DNA of 64,000 nt. Source: Aplidium turbinatum. Lineage: Eukaryota; Chordata; Ascidiacea; Aplousobranchia; Polyclinidae. Of this stretch, positions 46,011 to 56,700 are shown one piece after another. The stretch covers positions 19,573,235 through 19,637,234 of the forward strand of contig OU964923.1 in assembly GCA_918807975.1 (NCBI GenBank), in the 5' to 3' direction. Below the pieces are notes generated by a model. That model was not told the DNA's origin and did not search any database. It worked only from the letters and a program-made list of their open reading frames with translations. A program made the translations under genes and the position numbers. Every line of letters starts with the position of its first letter. The stretch's first letter is position 1.

Positions 46011-46865
46011 CAGAGGTGGGCAGTAGCGCGCTACTTTTTTGATAAAAGTAGCGGTAGCGGTGCTACTTTTTAGTTATAGTAGCGGCTGCAGTAGCAGCGC
46101 TTTTTTTTTCCAAAGTAGCGGGAGAGGCGCTACTTTTTTTCAGTTGCACTCCCGCTACCCACTACTTTTTAATTTGAAGTGAAAAACAATACTCATTTTC
46201 TTGGCAACAATGGCGTGGTCAAGCAGCTATATAATCGGCTTGGTTGCAAAGTTTCGGTCTTTTGGGAATGTCGTCACGACTCCGAGGATGAATTTTTTGG
46301 TGTGTTGGCGCCATCCCGTGAAACGTCGGTGCAGAAGAAAACAGCAATTGTGGATGCCTCTTTTTCAGACAGGAGCAAGTCCTTGAGCTTTTCGAATACC
46401 AAGTTAAAACATCTGTTAAATGTTCATTACATACAACAGTACAACACCCCCATTCCTTCCAGTGCTGTGGTGGAGAGACTTTTCTCTGTTGGAAAAGATG
46501 TGATGTGCTTAAGCCAAAGCGGGGAGGATTTAGTGACTCTCATTTTGAAATGCACGTGTTTTTGAAAGATGCGTAACAACAAACTTCCCTTAGAATGTGT
46601 TTTCTATAACAACGTTAAAGTGAAAGTGTAAACAAATGATAACATTCGTTTTCTAGATCATTTTTGCGTCACTAGGGACCTGAAAAATGTTTCCTAGTGT
46701 CATTTTAGACAAAAGTAGCGGAAGAAGTAGTGGTAGTGCGCGCTACTTTGGTCCGAATAGCAGTAGCAGGTAGCGCTACTTTTGTAAATTGGTAGCGGGT
46801 AGCGTGCTATTTTGGTCCAAGTAGCGGTAGCGCGCTCATTTAAAAGTAGCGGGTGCCCACCTCTG
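46011..46865 (+). mobile_element. hAT element (CAGAGGTGGGCAGTAGCG) with transposase C-terminus
   Basis: Perfect 8 bp TSD GTACTATG (46003-46010, 46866-46873); termini CAGAGGTGGGCAGTAGCG and GGGTGCCCACCTCTG, with many GTAGCGGTAGCG repeats just inside. Deletion derivative. Confidence 0.9.
46179..46565 (+). pseudogene. hAT transposase, C-terminal part only
   Basis: 128 open codons. YNTPIPSSAVVERLFSVGKD is the hAT C-terminal dimerisation motif (usual form TPIPSSAAVERLFS.G.D). The tail SGEDLVTLILK corresponds to the family's LSDENFERLLFLK. Everything N-terminal, including the catalytic core, is missing. Confidence 0.75.
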
Positions 46866-47143
46866 GTACTATGCTATATTCATTTCACCATCTAGTAATT
46901 GGCAGCGTTATGATGGAACTATACCAGTGTGCTACTGAAGAGCAGCCAGGCTTTTGTGTCATCATCCAAAACATGGTCCATCATATTGGAATTCTGCTCC
47001 AAATAGTTTGGCTAAACGACATTGGCCAAATTCAATTCAAACAAAATTTCTTACAAATTATCAACAAAGAAAATTGTTGAAACATTTCGGACACTTGATG
47101 CAGTCAAACTCCATCTATTGATCATTAATAGAAAAGAAAAGTC

Positions 47144-47270
47144 GGCTGCATAGTCGAGTGGTGAGAGCCTTGGAACGGCAATCGAAAGGTTGTTGGTTAG
47201 ACAGTGCTCAAGAGCATGCGGCTGTGTCTTTGGCAGGACACTTAAGGCATGTCTGAAGGTGGACATGAAG
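47144..47270 (+). repeat. tRNA-derived SINE, family 2
   Basis: GGCTGCATAGTCGAGTGGTG (box A region), box B-like TTGTTGGTTAGACAGTGCTC, then AAGAGCATGCGGCTGTGTCT. Same family as 57436-57535. Confidence 0.7.
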
Positions 47271-48230
47271 ATTGGCTTCCTTGCCTTCTTTTTAAACTCT
47301 TTAAAATTTTTTAAACTTTTCCGCATAGCCTAGCCTATGACTTTATCAATCATAGTTTGCAGTTTACTCTGAAATCTGAATCCTAGTTATTATACAAGAT
47401 ATGCGCAAAAAGAAAAAAAGTTTAATTGTGCCTCTGAGGCTATCGCCTATATTCCCTTGTTTAGCCTACTTAAGCAAGACAATGACCTCAATAATGTACT
47501 CAGGCATGTTGTTACGTAAGCTCCGTATCTTTGGCACAACCATACCGATAAGTGCGAAACATAAAGTCGAGCATGCTTTAATAAACATATTATGAAAGTA
47601 GCAGCATTAAGAAAATGGCAAAACTAAAAACCTTAAATAATACATGTGATGAAACTATTCTCTTGAAATAAATGTTGTTAGTTTTTGCAGCCACTAAACT
47701 TACTCGTTGACAGTAAAAAAAGTGCACATAAAATCAGTCATTTTTGTAAACTTGGCTAACAAATAACATGAAAAGAAATTTGACTCAGTGACCCCGAGCA
47801 AACATTGTGCACTAAAGATTATGTGTAAGTTTGTTCGGTAAACCTGGTCAACCTCTTTTGGCAAACGAAAATTTACCAAGAAAAAGTCTCCAACTCTGGT
47901 AAAATAAATAAAATTCTAACACCTGAAGGTTAAGTTCTAAACTTACTTATTCTTACAGCTGGAAGCAGCAAAAAAGCACTACCGGACGCCGGTATTATCG
48001 ATAAAGTTTTAAAAAAACGCTGCTGGACAATGTCAAACTGACACCCTTTGGAATCTGAGACTGATGCAGTCACTATGAGGCACAAACATTCCTGTTAATA
48101 TTTGTCGAGTTTAGAGGTTATAAACATAGTTTTTTGTTGTTGTTGAGAGAAGAGAAGGCGAGAAAAAATACGTCATGCTTGAGTGAACGGGTGCATATAG
48201 CCTCTGAGGATATGTTCACAATATATGTAT
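47271..48230. other. Intergenic, no gene recognised
   Basis: AT-rich with no recognisable gene or element ends. Confidence 0.4.
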
Positions 48231-48826
48231 TGTAAGAATGGGTCTGCTACTATTCGGCTAGTCCGATTCGGCTGATCCGATTCGGCTAGTCCGATTCGGC
48301 TATTACCCTTTTCGGCTACAGCCCGATTCGGCTAGTCCGATTTGGCTGATCCGATTCGGCTAGTTCCCTATTGGGCTACAGTCTTTATCTGTTAGTTCCC
48401 TATTCGGCAATTTTTTGAAAATCCAACGATAATCCTTCTGTAATCCAACATCGTTTCTTTTGCATTCCGACAAAGAAAAACAAATTGAAATGAAATTTAG
48501 CGAAAAATGTTTGAACTATTAAATTGAACTGTTTGCTCACATAAAATAGACAACGTCTTCTGTTTATTTAGAGAATGTTGTAATATCGCTTCTTTTATAG
48601 TTGAAATCATCGAAGCTTTAGATGAGTGGGGTTTAGACCTAACCATTGAGATCTTAAAACTAAAAAGCGAATTAAATTTATTTTTGAACTATCAATGTTT
48701 GCTCAGATAAAATTGACATGTATCATGCGTCGCCGTCTGCATGCAAACTTAGAATATATTAGAATCCTCAACTATTACAAAATTCTAAATCCAACGACAC
48801 TTTCTGTTTATTTACTGTAGAGAATT

Positions 48827-49150
48827 TTGTATTTTGATCTCGAAGCTTTAGATGAGTGGAGTTTAGACCTAACCACTGAGATCATAAATCATATTTATGA
48901 CACCGGTTACATCCCTAGTGATATGGTACGTTCCATATTCATAACTTTACCAAAGAAAACCGGAGCAACAGAATGGTCACTCCACAGAACAATTAGCCTT
49001 GTGAATTACGTAACAAACAGCTTACTCCGAATCATGTTGATGAGATTGAGACCAAAACTACAATCGGAAATTTCAACAGCACAGTTTTTATTTGTTCCAG
49101 ACAAAGGGACCACAAAAGGAATTTTTTACATTAAACATGATAACAGAGAA
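48827..49150 (+). pseudogene. Non-LTR (LINE) reverse-transcriptase fragment, left arm
   Basis: Reads EIINHIYDTGYIPSDMVRSI, then FITLPKKTGATEWSLHRTIS and LRPKLQSEISTAQFLFVPDKG, the N-terminal RT region of an endonuclease-type LINE. It stops before the YADD motif. The segment beginning EALDEW is also found in part at about 48605, a local duplication. Confidence 0.75.
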
Positions 49151-49258
49151 ATGTATGTCCGGTTCTTCTGTTTATTTAGAGAATTTTGTATTTTAATTCG
49201 ACAATATGGTATCTTTTGCATTCTTGCATTTTATCCAGTGTTTACCTTTGAGTGCCTT

Positions 49259-49346
49259 CCCAGACGGCAAAATCTGTCATTTTTACATTCATTCAACGTC
49301 TGCAGACGTTGAATCAATGTAAAAATGACGAGTTTTGATGTCTGGG
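49259..49346. repeat. 88 bp foldback hairpin, copy c
   Basis: CCCAGACGGCAAAATCTGTC and inverted GACGAGTTTTGATGTCTGGG, with a near-perfect central palindrome TTCAACGTCTGCAGACGTTG. Confidence 0.8.
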
Positions 49347-49591
49347 TTCGTTCAAAATATGTGTTTTACATGAAAACAACAGTTTTCATGATTACCAATA
49401 GGGGTTAATGAGATAAAGTCTCAGCGAAAACGTGTCAACGAAAAAAAGACAGTTGCCAAATAGCGTTTGCAATAAAAGATGAAGTTAAAACCTAAGTGGC
49501 AGTTTAGAGTAAACCTGGGTTTCGGCGTTACATGACCTGAAATTCCTTTGGTTAGTTCCTTCGTTAGACTCTCAGTTGATGTTACTTGATC

Positions 49592-49762
49592 ATGGCAGAG
49601 GAATCGATTAGTACGCAGCGCAAAGGTGAGGTTTTTCTACATGATGGCTACATGTTTCAACTAGCTCAATATAGTCCAGACGGGCTTAAGAAATACTGGC
49701 GTTGTTCCCGACGTGATGAGAAATGCAAGGCTCGCATCAACACTTGTGTGGCAACAAATCAG
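49592..49762 (+). CDS. FLYWCH zinc-finger exon inside the Mutator-like element
   Basis: ATG 49592; CAG|GTAATA donor after 49762. 57 codons: QRKGEVFLHDGYMFQLAQYS, then KKYWRCSRRDEKCKARI. The GY..., YWRC and CKAR elements are those of a FLYWCH finger; the final His-x-His expected in the finger would fall in the next exon, which is not seen. FLYWCH fingers are common N-terminal DNA-binding modules of animal Mutator-like transposases, agreeing with the 9 bp TSD of the host element. No downstream exon could be joined with confidence. Confidence 0.7.
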
Positions 49763-49955
49763 GTAATAATGTGTGTTATGATGACTATATTTTGATCATT
49801 TGAGAAAATGTGCCAAGAAATGTCAAGTACTTGAATTGTAATAATTGCAACCGTTGTTCACCTGCATTGACGTTGGACCTGGGAATGCACCACGGACTGC
49901 CCTACCCTAATAATAACAACTGCTTTGATAGTGACGTTGTGCTATTACTTATTAC

Positions 49956-51381
49956 TAGGGCCATTTTTTTACCTAAAAAATTGAAAAATATGACTTTATT
50001 TTTTGAAATATATGATAATATATGACTTTGTTTTAAGCATCAAATTTATGCTAATCTCTAATTAATAACTCGTATGTAAGTTTTTACATGTATTTTGAAC
50101 AATAACACACTCGAACAACTAACAAAACACTTCTATTTCACTTGAAAATCACTACAAAAATTCAAATGTCTAATGCATCCACTGGCGCCGACTTGCGGGG
50201 TGGCCAGCCACGCCACCCCATAACCTCTATGGCATGATGGCAGCCACCCCGTTTAGGTTACATTACTTACTGCAAATAAATGTAATTTGAACGGACGTTT
50301 AAATCTTTTTTTGATTATTGGTTTTCGCTTCAAGTCAACGTAAAGCAAGAGGTGAACCAATACAGTATTGCGAAGAAAATGATTGTTTTTGTCACAAGCA
50401 TGATACTTGCGTAACATCAAGCAAGCTACGTGAAGATTACGCAACACGTGGCTACGATTTGTTTCCTTGTTGTTGGGATCGTTTTATTTGTTACTTTTCA
50501 TAAGTCATTGTTACATTTGTTAGGTTTACAATGGGATTTATTAATCAATAAAATACGATCTTTCCATTGCCTCTCCCAAAAATCTTTTTTGAAAAATTTT
50601 AAACTGCTTAATATCGCTATAAATTATGACAGCTATAAAATACTCGGAAATAAAATTAGCTCCACCCCCTAAATGAATATCTATTTTCAAATTAAAAAAA
50701 TGCAATTTTCGAATGCTTAGTAAAAATCAAACAAAAACATGCAGTTTGAAAGTTTATAGGTTGCCATATTGTGCTATCTGCCACCCCGTGCAAAAATAAA
50801 AGTCGGCGCCTATGTGTAGGCCTACCTACCAAACCAGCTACTTAGTAGTACGAGTCAAAGCTCTGTACTCGAAAAGTACCCTTGACTTCTCAAAACTGCA
50901 TTTTTGGAGTTACGACGGTTCAGCTTATTAGCGACGTAGTGGCCTACTGCAAGTGTTTATAATGTTCAGAGACTGGATTGTGTGTTGCAAAATAATGTGT
51001 CAAGATGATGTCACAATGCAAATTAACATCAAACAGCAAGCGCTATTACTAGGCTACAGAAAGTAATAAAAATGTTGCTTCCAATGCTAAGTGAGACTCA
51101 GCGTGAGAACTCTCATTGCCTCCCTTCCACAAATTATTATCAAAGTTCAATGTCTACAGGAGCTGTTTGAACTGCATTTACAAAGTTACTCCGGCTCAAT
51201 CTTTGTATTTTGAAGTAAAAATGAAGTCATATTTTATGATCTAAAACAGAAAATATAACTTTTTATGACTTTATAACTTCTTAAATAGACACCGTAGAAA
51301 CGTCGTTGTTTCACTGTTATCGGTTTGACAACTTTCTGCATTACCAAAAAAATATGACTTTAATGACTTTTACTGGCCCTA
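49956..51381. mobile_element. hAT-like element nested in the Mutator-like element
   Basis: TIRs TAGGGCCATTTTT and TTACTGGCCCTA; TSD CTTATTAC (49948-49955) against CTTATTTC (51382-51389), 7 of 8. Same family as 2017-2916 in RGP1. Confidence 0.78.
50180..50814. mobile_element. CATAGGCGCCG-type element nested two levels deep
   Basis: CACTGGCGCCGAC on the left and GTCGGCGCCTATG on the right, with CCACCCC repeats inside both ends. Its start interrupts sequence that is continuous at 2158-2180. No clear TSD remains. Confidence 0.65.
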
Positions 51382-51589
51382 CTTATTTCACAGGTAGTAA
51401 ACACTGGCAAGAATCAGCATTTTTAGAAATGAAGACGATGTTCGATCAAGCTCAAACTTTCAGGAATGTCGTTTTATGATTATTCGCAAGAAAGAAAGTT
51501 TGTAGCAATGAAATCGGAGAAAAAGTCCGTTTCGACCCACCCTACTTGTTATGTACCGTATTGATTGTATTGACTTGTTAAACTAGGGA

Positions 51590-52879
51590 TTGGAATTTTG
51601 TAATAGTTGAGGATTCGAATATATTCTAAGTTTGCATACAGACGGTGACGCAGGATACATGTCAAGTTTATGTGAGCAACATTTTAATTTAATAGTCCAA
51701 AAATAAATTCAATTCGCTTTTTATGTTTCGCTAAATTTCAATTCAATTTATTTTTCTTTGTCGGAATGCAAAAGAAACGATTGATGATGATTATGTGTCT
51801 CATCTGATACAGACGTTGGCGATCATGGTCTTCCAATCTTTTCTGTCATTTGCCATTCGTATAAAATCGTTCGTTTTAACTGTTGTGTTTGTGGCCCATT
51901 GATTCAATCTGTTTAAATAAGTTAATCTTTGACGGCCACTGCTTCTTTTTCCCATCCCAAATCTCCCTGTCTGTAAATATGACCTACAAATTGCATCTGG
52001 CGCCTTCTAACTGTTCTTATTATCATATCGTTACTTATTGTCTAGCATTCACATCCGTAGGTTAGAATTGATATTACATATGCTTTCAAAAGTTTAATTT
52101 TGGTCTTTGTTGTCATGTTGCGATTCCTGAAGACTACGCTCATTTTACTGAAAGTATCCTTTGCTATAGCGATTCTCTTTTTAATTTCAGTGTCACTTTG
52201 CCATCGCAAGTTATAGTGTACCCAAGATATTTCAATTTATCAACTTGTTTCACACCATTGAGTGCAACACACCATTGAATGTATGGTTGCAATTTGGATA
52301 AGTTTTCATTTTTGATACGGTCATACATTCTGTGTTTGAATTTAACTCTTACCCATTCGTGTACTGTTATTGACAGCACAATTTAATAAGTCCTGTAGAT
52401 CGTTTGCAGATTCTGCTATCAGGACTGTATCATCATTCATCAGCGTATCTCAAGCTTGTTACATTTTGTACCCCAACCTTTACTCCATTCATATGTTCGA
52501 TGTCTCTCAAAATCATCTCACTGTAAGCGTTGATAAGATCTGGAGATCGGACACATCTCTCTGTTATCATTTTTAATGTAAAAATTCCTTTTGTGGTCCC
52601 TTTGTCTGGAACAAATAAAAATTGTGCTGTTGAAATTTCCGATTGTAGTTTTGGTCTCAATCGCATCAACATGATTTGGAGTAAGCTGTTTGTTACGTAA
52701 TTCACAAGGCTAATTGTTCTGTGGAGTGAGCATTCTGTTGCTCCGGTTTGGTTTGGTAAAGTTATGAATATGGAACGTACCATATCACTAGGGATGTAAC
52801 CGGTGTCATAAATATGATTTATGATCTCAGTGGTTAGGTCTAAACTCCACTCATCTAAAGCTTCGAGATCAAAATACAA
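51590..52879 (-). pseudogene. LINE reverse-transcriptase fragment, right arm
   Basis: Minus strand from 52879 repeats the left-arm RT and continues further: SPDLINAYSEMILRDIEHMN, SLRYADE (the YADD box, with a frame change right after it), then DTVLIAESANDLQDLLN in the next frame. At 52379-52164 it reads QVDKLKYLGYTITCDGKVTL, typical of the LINE thumb region. 51590-51785 repeats part of the arm (GTAATAGTTGAGGATTC) again. Several breaks; inactive. Confidence 0.72.
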
Positions 52880-53779
52880 AATTCTCTACAGTAAATAAAC
52901 AGAAAGCGTCGTTGGATTTAGAATTTTGTAATAGTTGAGGATTCTAATATATTCTAAGTTTGCATGCAGACGGCGACGCATGATACATGTCAATTTCATC
53001 TGAGCAAACAGTAATAGTTCAAAAATAAATTTAATTCGCTTTTTAGTTTTAAGATCTCAATGGTTAGGTCAAAACCCCACTCATCTAAAGCTTCGATAAT
53101 TTCAACTGTAAAAGAAATTTAATTATTCAAACATTTTTCGCTAAATTTGTCGGAATGCAAAAGAAACGATGTTGGATTTTGTTGGATTACAGAAGGATTA
53201 TCGTTGGATTTTCAAAAAATTGCCGAATAGGGAACTAACCGCTAAAGACTGTAGCCCAATAGGGAACTAGCCGAATCGGATCAGCCAAATCGGACTAGCC
53301 GAATCGGGCTGTAGCCGAAAAGGGTAATAGCCGAATCGGACTAGCCGAATCGGATCAGCCGAATCGGACTAGCCGAAACGGGCCATTCCGTGTAAGAATA
53401 GCCTCTGTGAAAAGAGGCAGACAAAGGATAATTTGGACAACAAACATCTCTAAATGGATGAAATCAAATTATGGAAGTCCAGTACAAAAAGCTCATGTTT
53501 GTGAACAATGGCAAATTGCTTCCAATCCTCAATACGAGAAAGGAACATGATTATGGTGATGAAACAACTCGTAATCATTTTGCATTTATGAATTGTTTGT
53601 AGTTTCATATGGAAGTAACCTGCTTTTTTGTGACATTTATAGGATCCGGTATATATATAATATATTTTCTAGCTGTTTTTGTAATCTTTTGATAATTTCA
53701 AGTACCGTATTAAACCTTGGCTTTTTTTTTACAAATTTACAAAATTCTTGGCCTAACGTATTGCATATAGTGTAGCACC

Positions 53780-56700
53780 ATGTCTATGACATTGGCCTCT
53801 GATGATGGAGCTGTTGAAAATACAAATGGAAGTTTTTGGGAGGTGATTTTTTGTTTGCATTATGGTTTGTGGCAAAGTCATAGTCATTTTAATAACAAGA
53901 AGGACTTCTAAAACACAGGGATTGTTTATCAAAACCTGTAAGCAAATGAACATCTTGATCATATTGTACAGATATGTAGCACTTACTAAGTCATGTTGTT
54001 TGCCGCATGTTTATTTGTTTGAAAATGTGTACCTACCAATAGTATAAAATATTTGAACTATATAATGCTACATGTATGTACTGTACTATGATGCTACTGT
54101 ATATAGAGCTCGACTGATATCACTTTTTCAGGCCGATACCGATATTTATGAAATTTTTAGGCCGATACCGATATATATCGGCCGATATATATCAATTACG
54201 AAAAATTTGTTACCAACAAGGTTATTAAGCAACAAACCAGTCCAAGAAAGTTTATGCATTGGTTGCTGTCATAGGCGCCGAGTTTTCAAAATAGCTGGGC
54301 GGGCGAACACATACTGTCACGTCACGTCGTGATCACCAATAATAATGAAGAACTCCACTGTTGTTTTCCTGCCACCAAGGTCCAAGATCTAGGCTTCCTA
54401 GTTCCTACTACTATAAATTGCAAATATCTAGCGATAAACTGCGCTATTGAACCGAGTTTACATTGAATCTACAATAGAACAGTTAACGAAAGAGCTGAAT
54501 TGCAACTAATGAGTGACAACCAACGGTTTCATCCGGCCAAACCAACACGTGTGCACTGTTCAGTAGTGCACAGTTTAATATCAGTGACGTAACAGACGCA
54601 ACTGTGATGGTTGAGACGACAACATAGAGCATTTTAGCAGCAGAGTTAATTGATGACGTCGTTTGAGAGAAAATTACTCCTTTGAAGAACAATGCTACAG
54701 TTTTTACACCGATTTAACATCTGGCGATGTTAAAACGATGTAACAGCAGTGGAAATTGCGGTCAGACTTTTGCTGCGAATGAAGTTCCTCACAGGTTTGC
54801 GCAATTTACTTGATTTATAGCACTGGGCTTACGAGTGGCAGAGTGGAGACAAACGGCGCGGCTGGACACTTTTGCTCGTCTCACGGCGAATCAACGTTGT
54901 TTAACGTTGCATGAATGTAACATGGCAATAATTGACAAAAACTAATCGCTTAATTAGTAGGTCTAGTAGGGCCTATCATATGGCGACAAAACCTTGCGAA
55001 TAAGGTAAGTAGGCTAGTATTAGAAGGTGGCAGATGGTTACAGAAATTTTTGGACTTAAAATTGAATTAATTTTTTTTTTTAATTCCTGAAATGTTCGGC
55101 GGGCGCGGCCCACCCGCCCGGGACTCGGCGCAGGTGGTTGCTTGCTTAATTACGCCGCATAACTTCCACCGAAAGAGGTCGTGTGGCTTCTTGCGTCACA
55201 ATGCTCTGGGCACGAATCGGAAAACTTCTATAATGACGCTACTATTTTCTTCTGTGCAAAGTTTCACTAGGCTTTTTTCTTTGGGTTTATTTTTGCAACT
55301 TCTACAATGACGCTACTATTTTCTTCTGTGCAAAGTTTCACCAGGATTTTTTCTTTATTTTTGCAACTTCTACAATGACGCTACTATTTTCTTCTGTGCA
55401 AAGTTTCACTAGGATTTTTTCTTTGGGTTTATTTTTGCGTGTCATGTGAACAAAAGTTAATTTTCCCTGGACCTTTTCTTTCTTACTGTAATACCAAATT
55501 TTGCTGCATCTTGCTGCGATAGCCTACTCGTATGATCTCATTTTGTAACGAATCTTGCCTTATCAATATCACTCGGAGATCAAAGCCAGGCATTGTGACG
55601 TAAGACTTGAAATAAGCTGTGCGTGGTTAGTGTAGAAGTACACCCGCACTCCCATCGATTCTTAGCGAAAAATTCCCCTTTGTTACACTGATTCAATGTC
55701 ATCAATCGTTGAAGCAACGTAAAACTCGAAATTTTTCCTGCTTGAATTGAAGCTAAGGGATACAGTATTAACATTTTCTAGATGCTCGCACTAGAATGGG
55801 CGGGAAATTATATTCTCACAGCAATTGTTTGTGCTATGCAAGCACGTTTGAGAAACTTGTGTTTCTTCTAAAGGCATGCATGGCTGGTTTTGAGTGTGCT
55901 TTTGCTGGCCGATGTTTATCGGCGAAAAATAGCCGATACGATATATCGGCTACACCTGATATCGGCCGATACATATCGGCTGACCGATATATCGGTCGAG
56001 CTCTAACTGTATATATATTGCACTTAATATTACATATTGTGTTAAAAGGTGAATCAATACAAACGAACTGTTTCAAGAATTGACAACGGTTTGAAACTGT
56101 GTGATGATCTCATGTCCTTCATTAAAGAAAGAGCACTTATTGAAGAAAATTATAACAAACAGTTAAAGTCTTGGAGTAACAAGTTTCACAAAGTTAGTGT
56201 ATTTAACTTTTATTACCCTTTTTGCTAGGTTTTGTAATTTACATCTTAGTATATTGCATCTACAAGGAATAAAGTAGAAAAATCTGATGAATTGGTTAAG
56301 GCAATTCGTAAACTTTGTTCTGCGATGAACTGAATTAAAATATTTTAATGATAATAACATGCTAGTTGATAGTGTTAAATCTCTCACAGAGAAGTTTTAT
56401 TTTCAAAATTTTTATTTTAGATGATTGAAAAGAATTCCGCTTATCATACTCTGGAGTCATCATGGTCTAATATGCTTAATGAAGCTGATCGAGTTGCTCA
56501 ACTTCATTTAAAAATGAAAGAAAATTTAATCTTAGATCCTTATGAAAAGGTATGTTGATTAATTGGCAGTATTTAAGGAAGGACTAAGGCTATGCATTTC
56601 AGCCAAAAAAAAGTCCTATTGATGATATGTTTGTTGTCGGAAGATATTGAGAGGAATAACTTCTCAAAAATTGTGTCCTTGTTTCTTTTTAGTCCCTCCT

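Larger units (their letters stand above)
48240..53390. mobile_element. 5.15 kb Mutator-like element with LINE pieces in its inverted arms
   Basis: Perfect 9 bp TSD TGTAAGAAT (48231-48239, 53391-53399). Left end GGGTCTGCTACTATTCGG, right end GGGCCATTCCG, as in the MITEs at 21356 and 28829. Repeats of GATTCGGCTAGTCC follow each end. Inverted similarity continues for about 0.9 kb (48240-49150 against 52545-53390) and takes in a LINE reverse-transcriptase stretch. A FLYWCH exon (49592-49762) lies between. A hAT-like element (49956-51381) with another element nested in it interrupts the interior. No MULE DDE domain was found, so it is non-autonomous. Confidence 0.8.
54104..56005. mobile_element. 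hAT element (TAGAGCTCGAC) in PACSIN intron 1
   Basis: Perfect 8 bp TSD ACTGTATA (54096-54103, 56006-56013). TIRs TAGAGCTCGACTGATAT and ATATCGGTCGAGCTCTA, followed by repeats of GGCCGATACCGATAT. The right end lies 44 bases before exon 2. Interior taken up by two older or nested elements. Confidence 0.87.
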
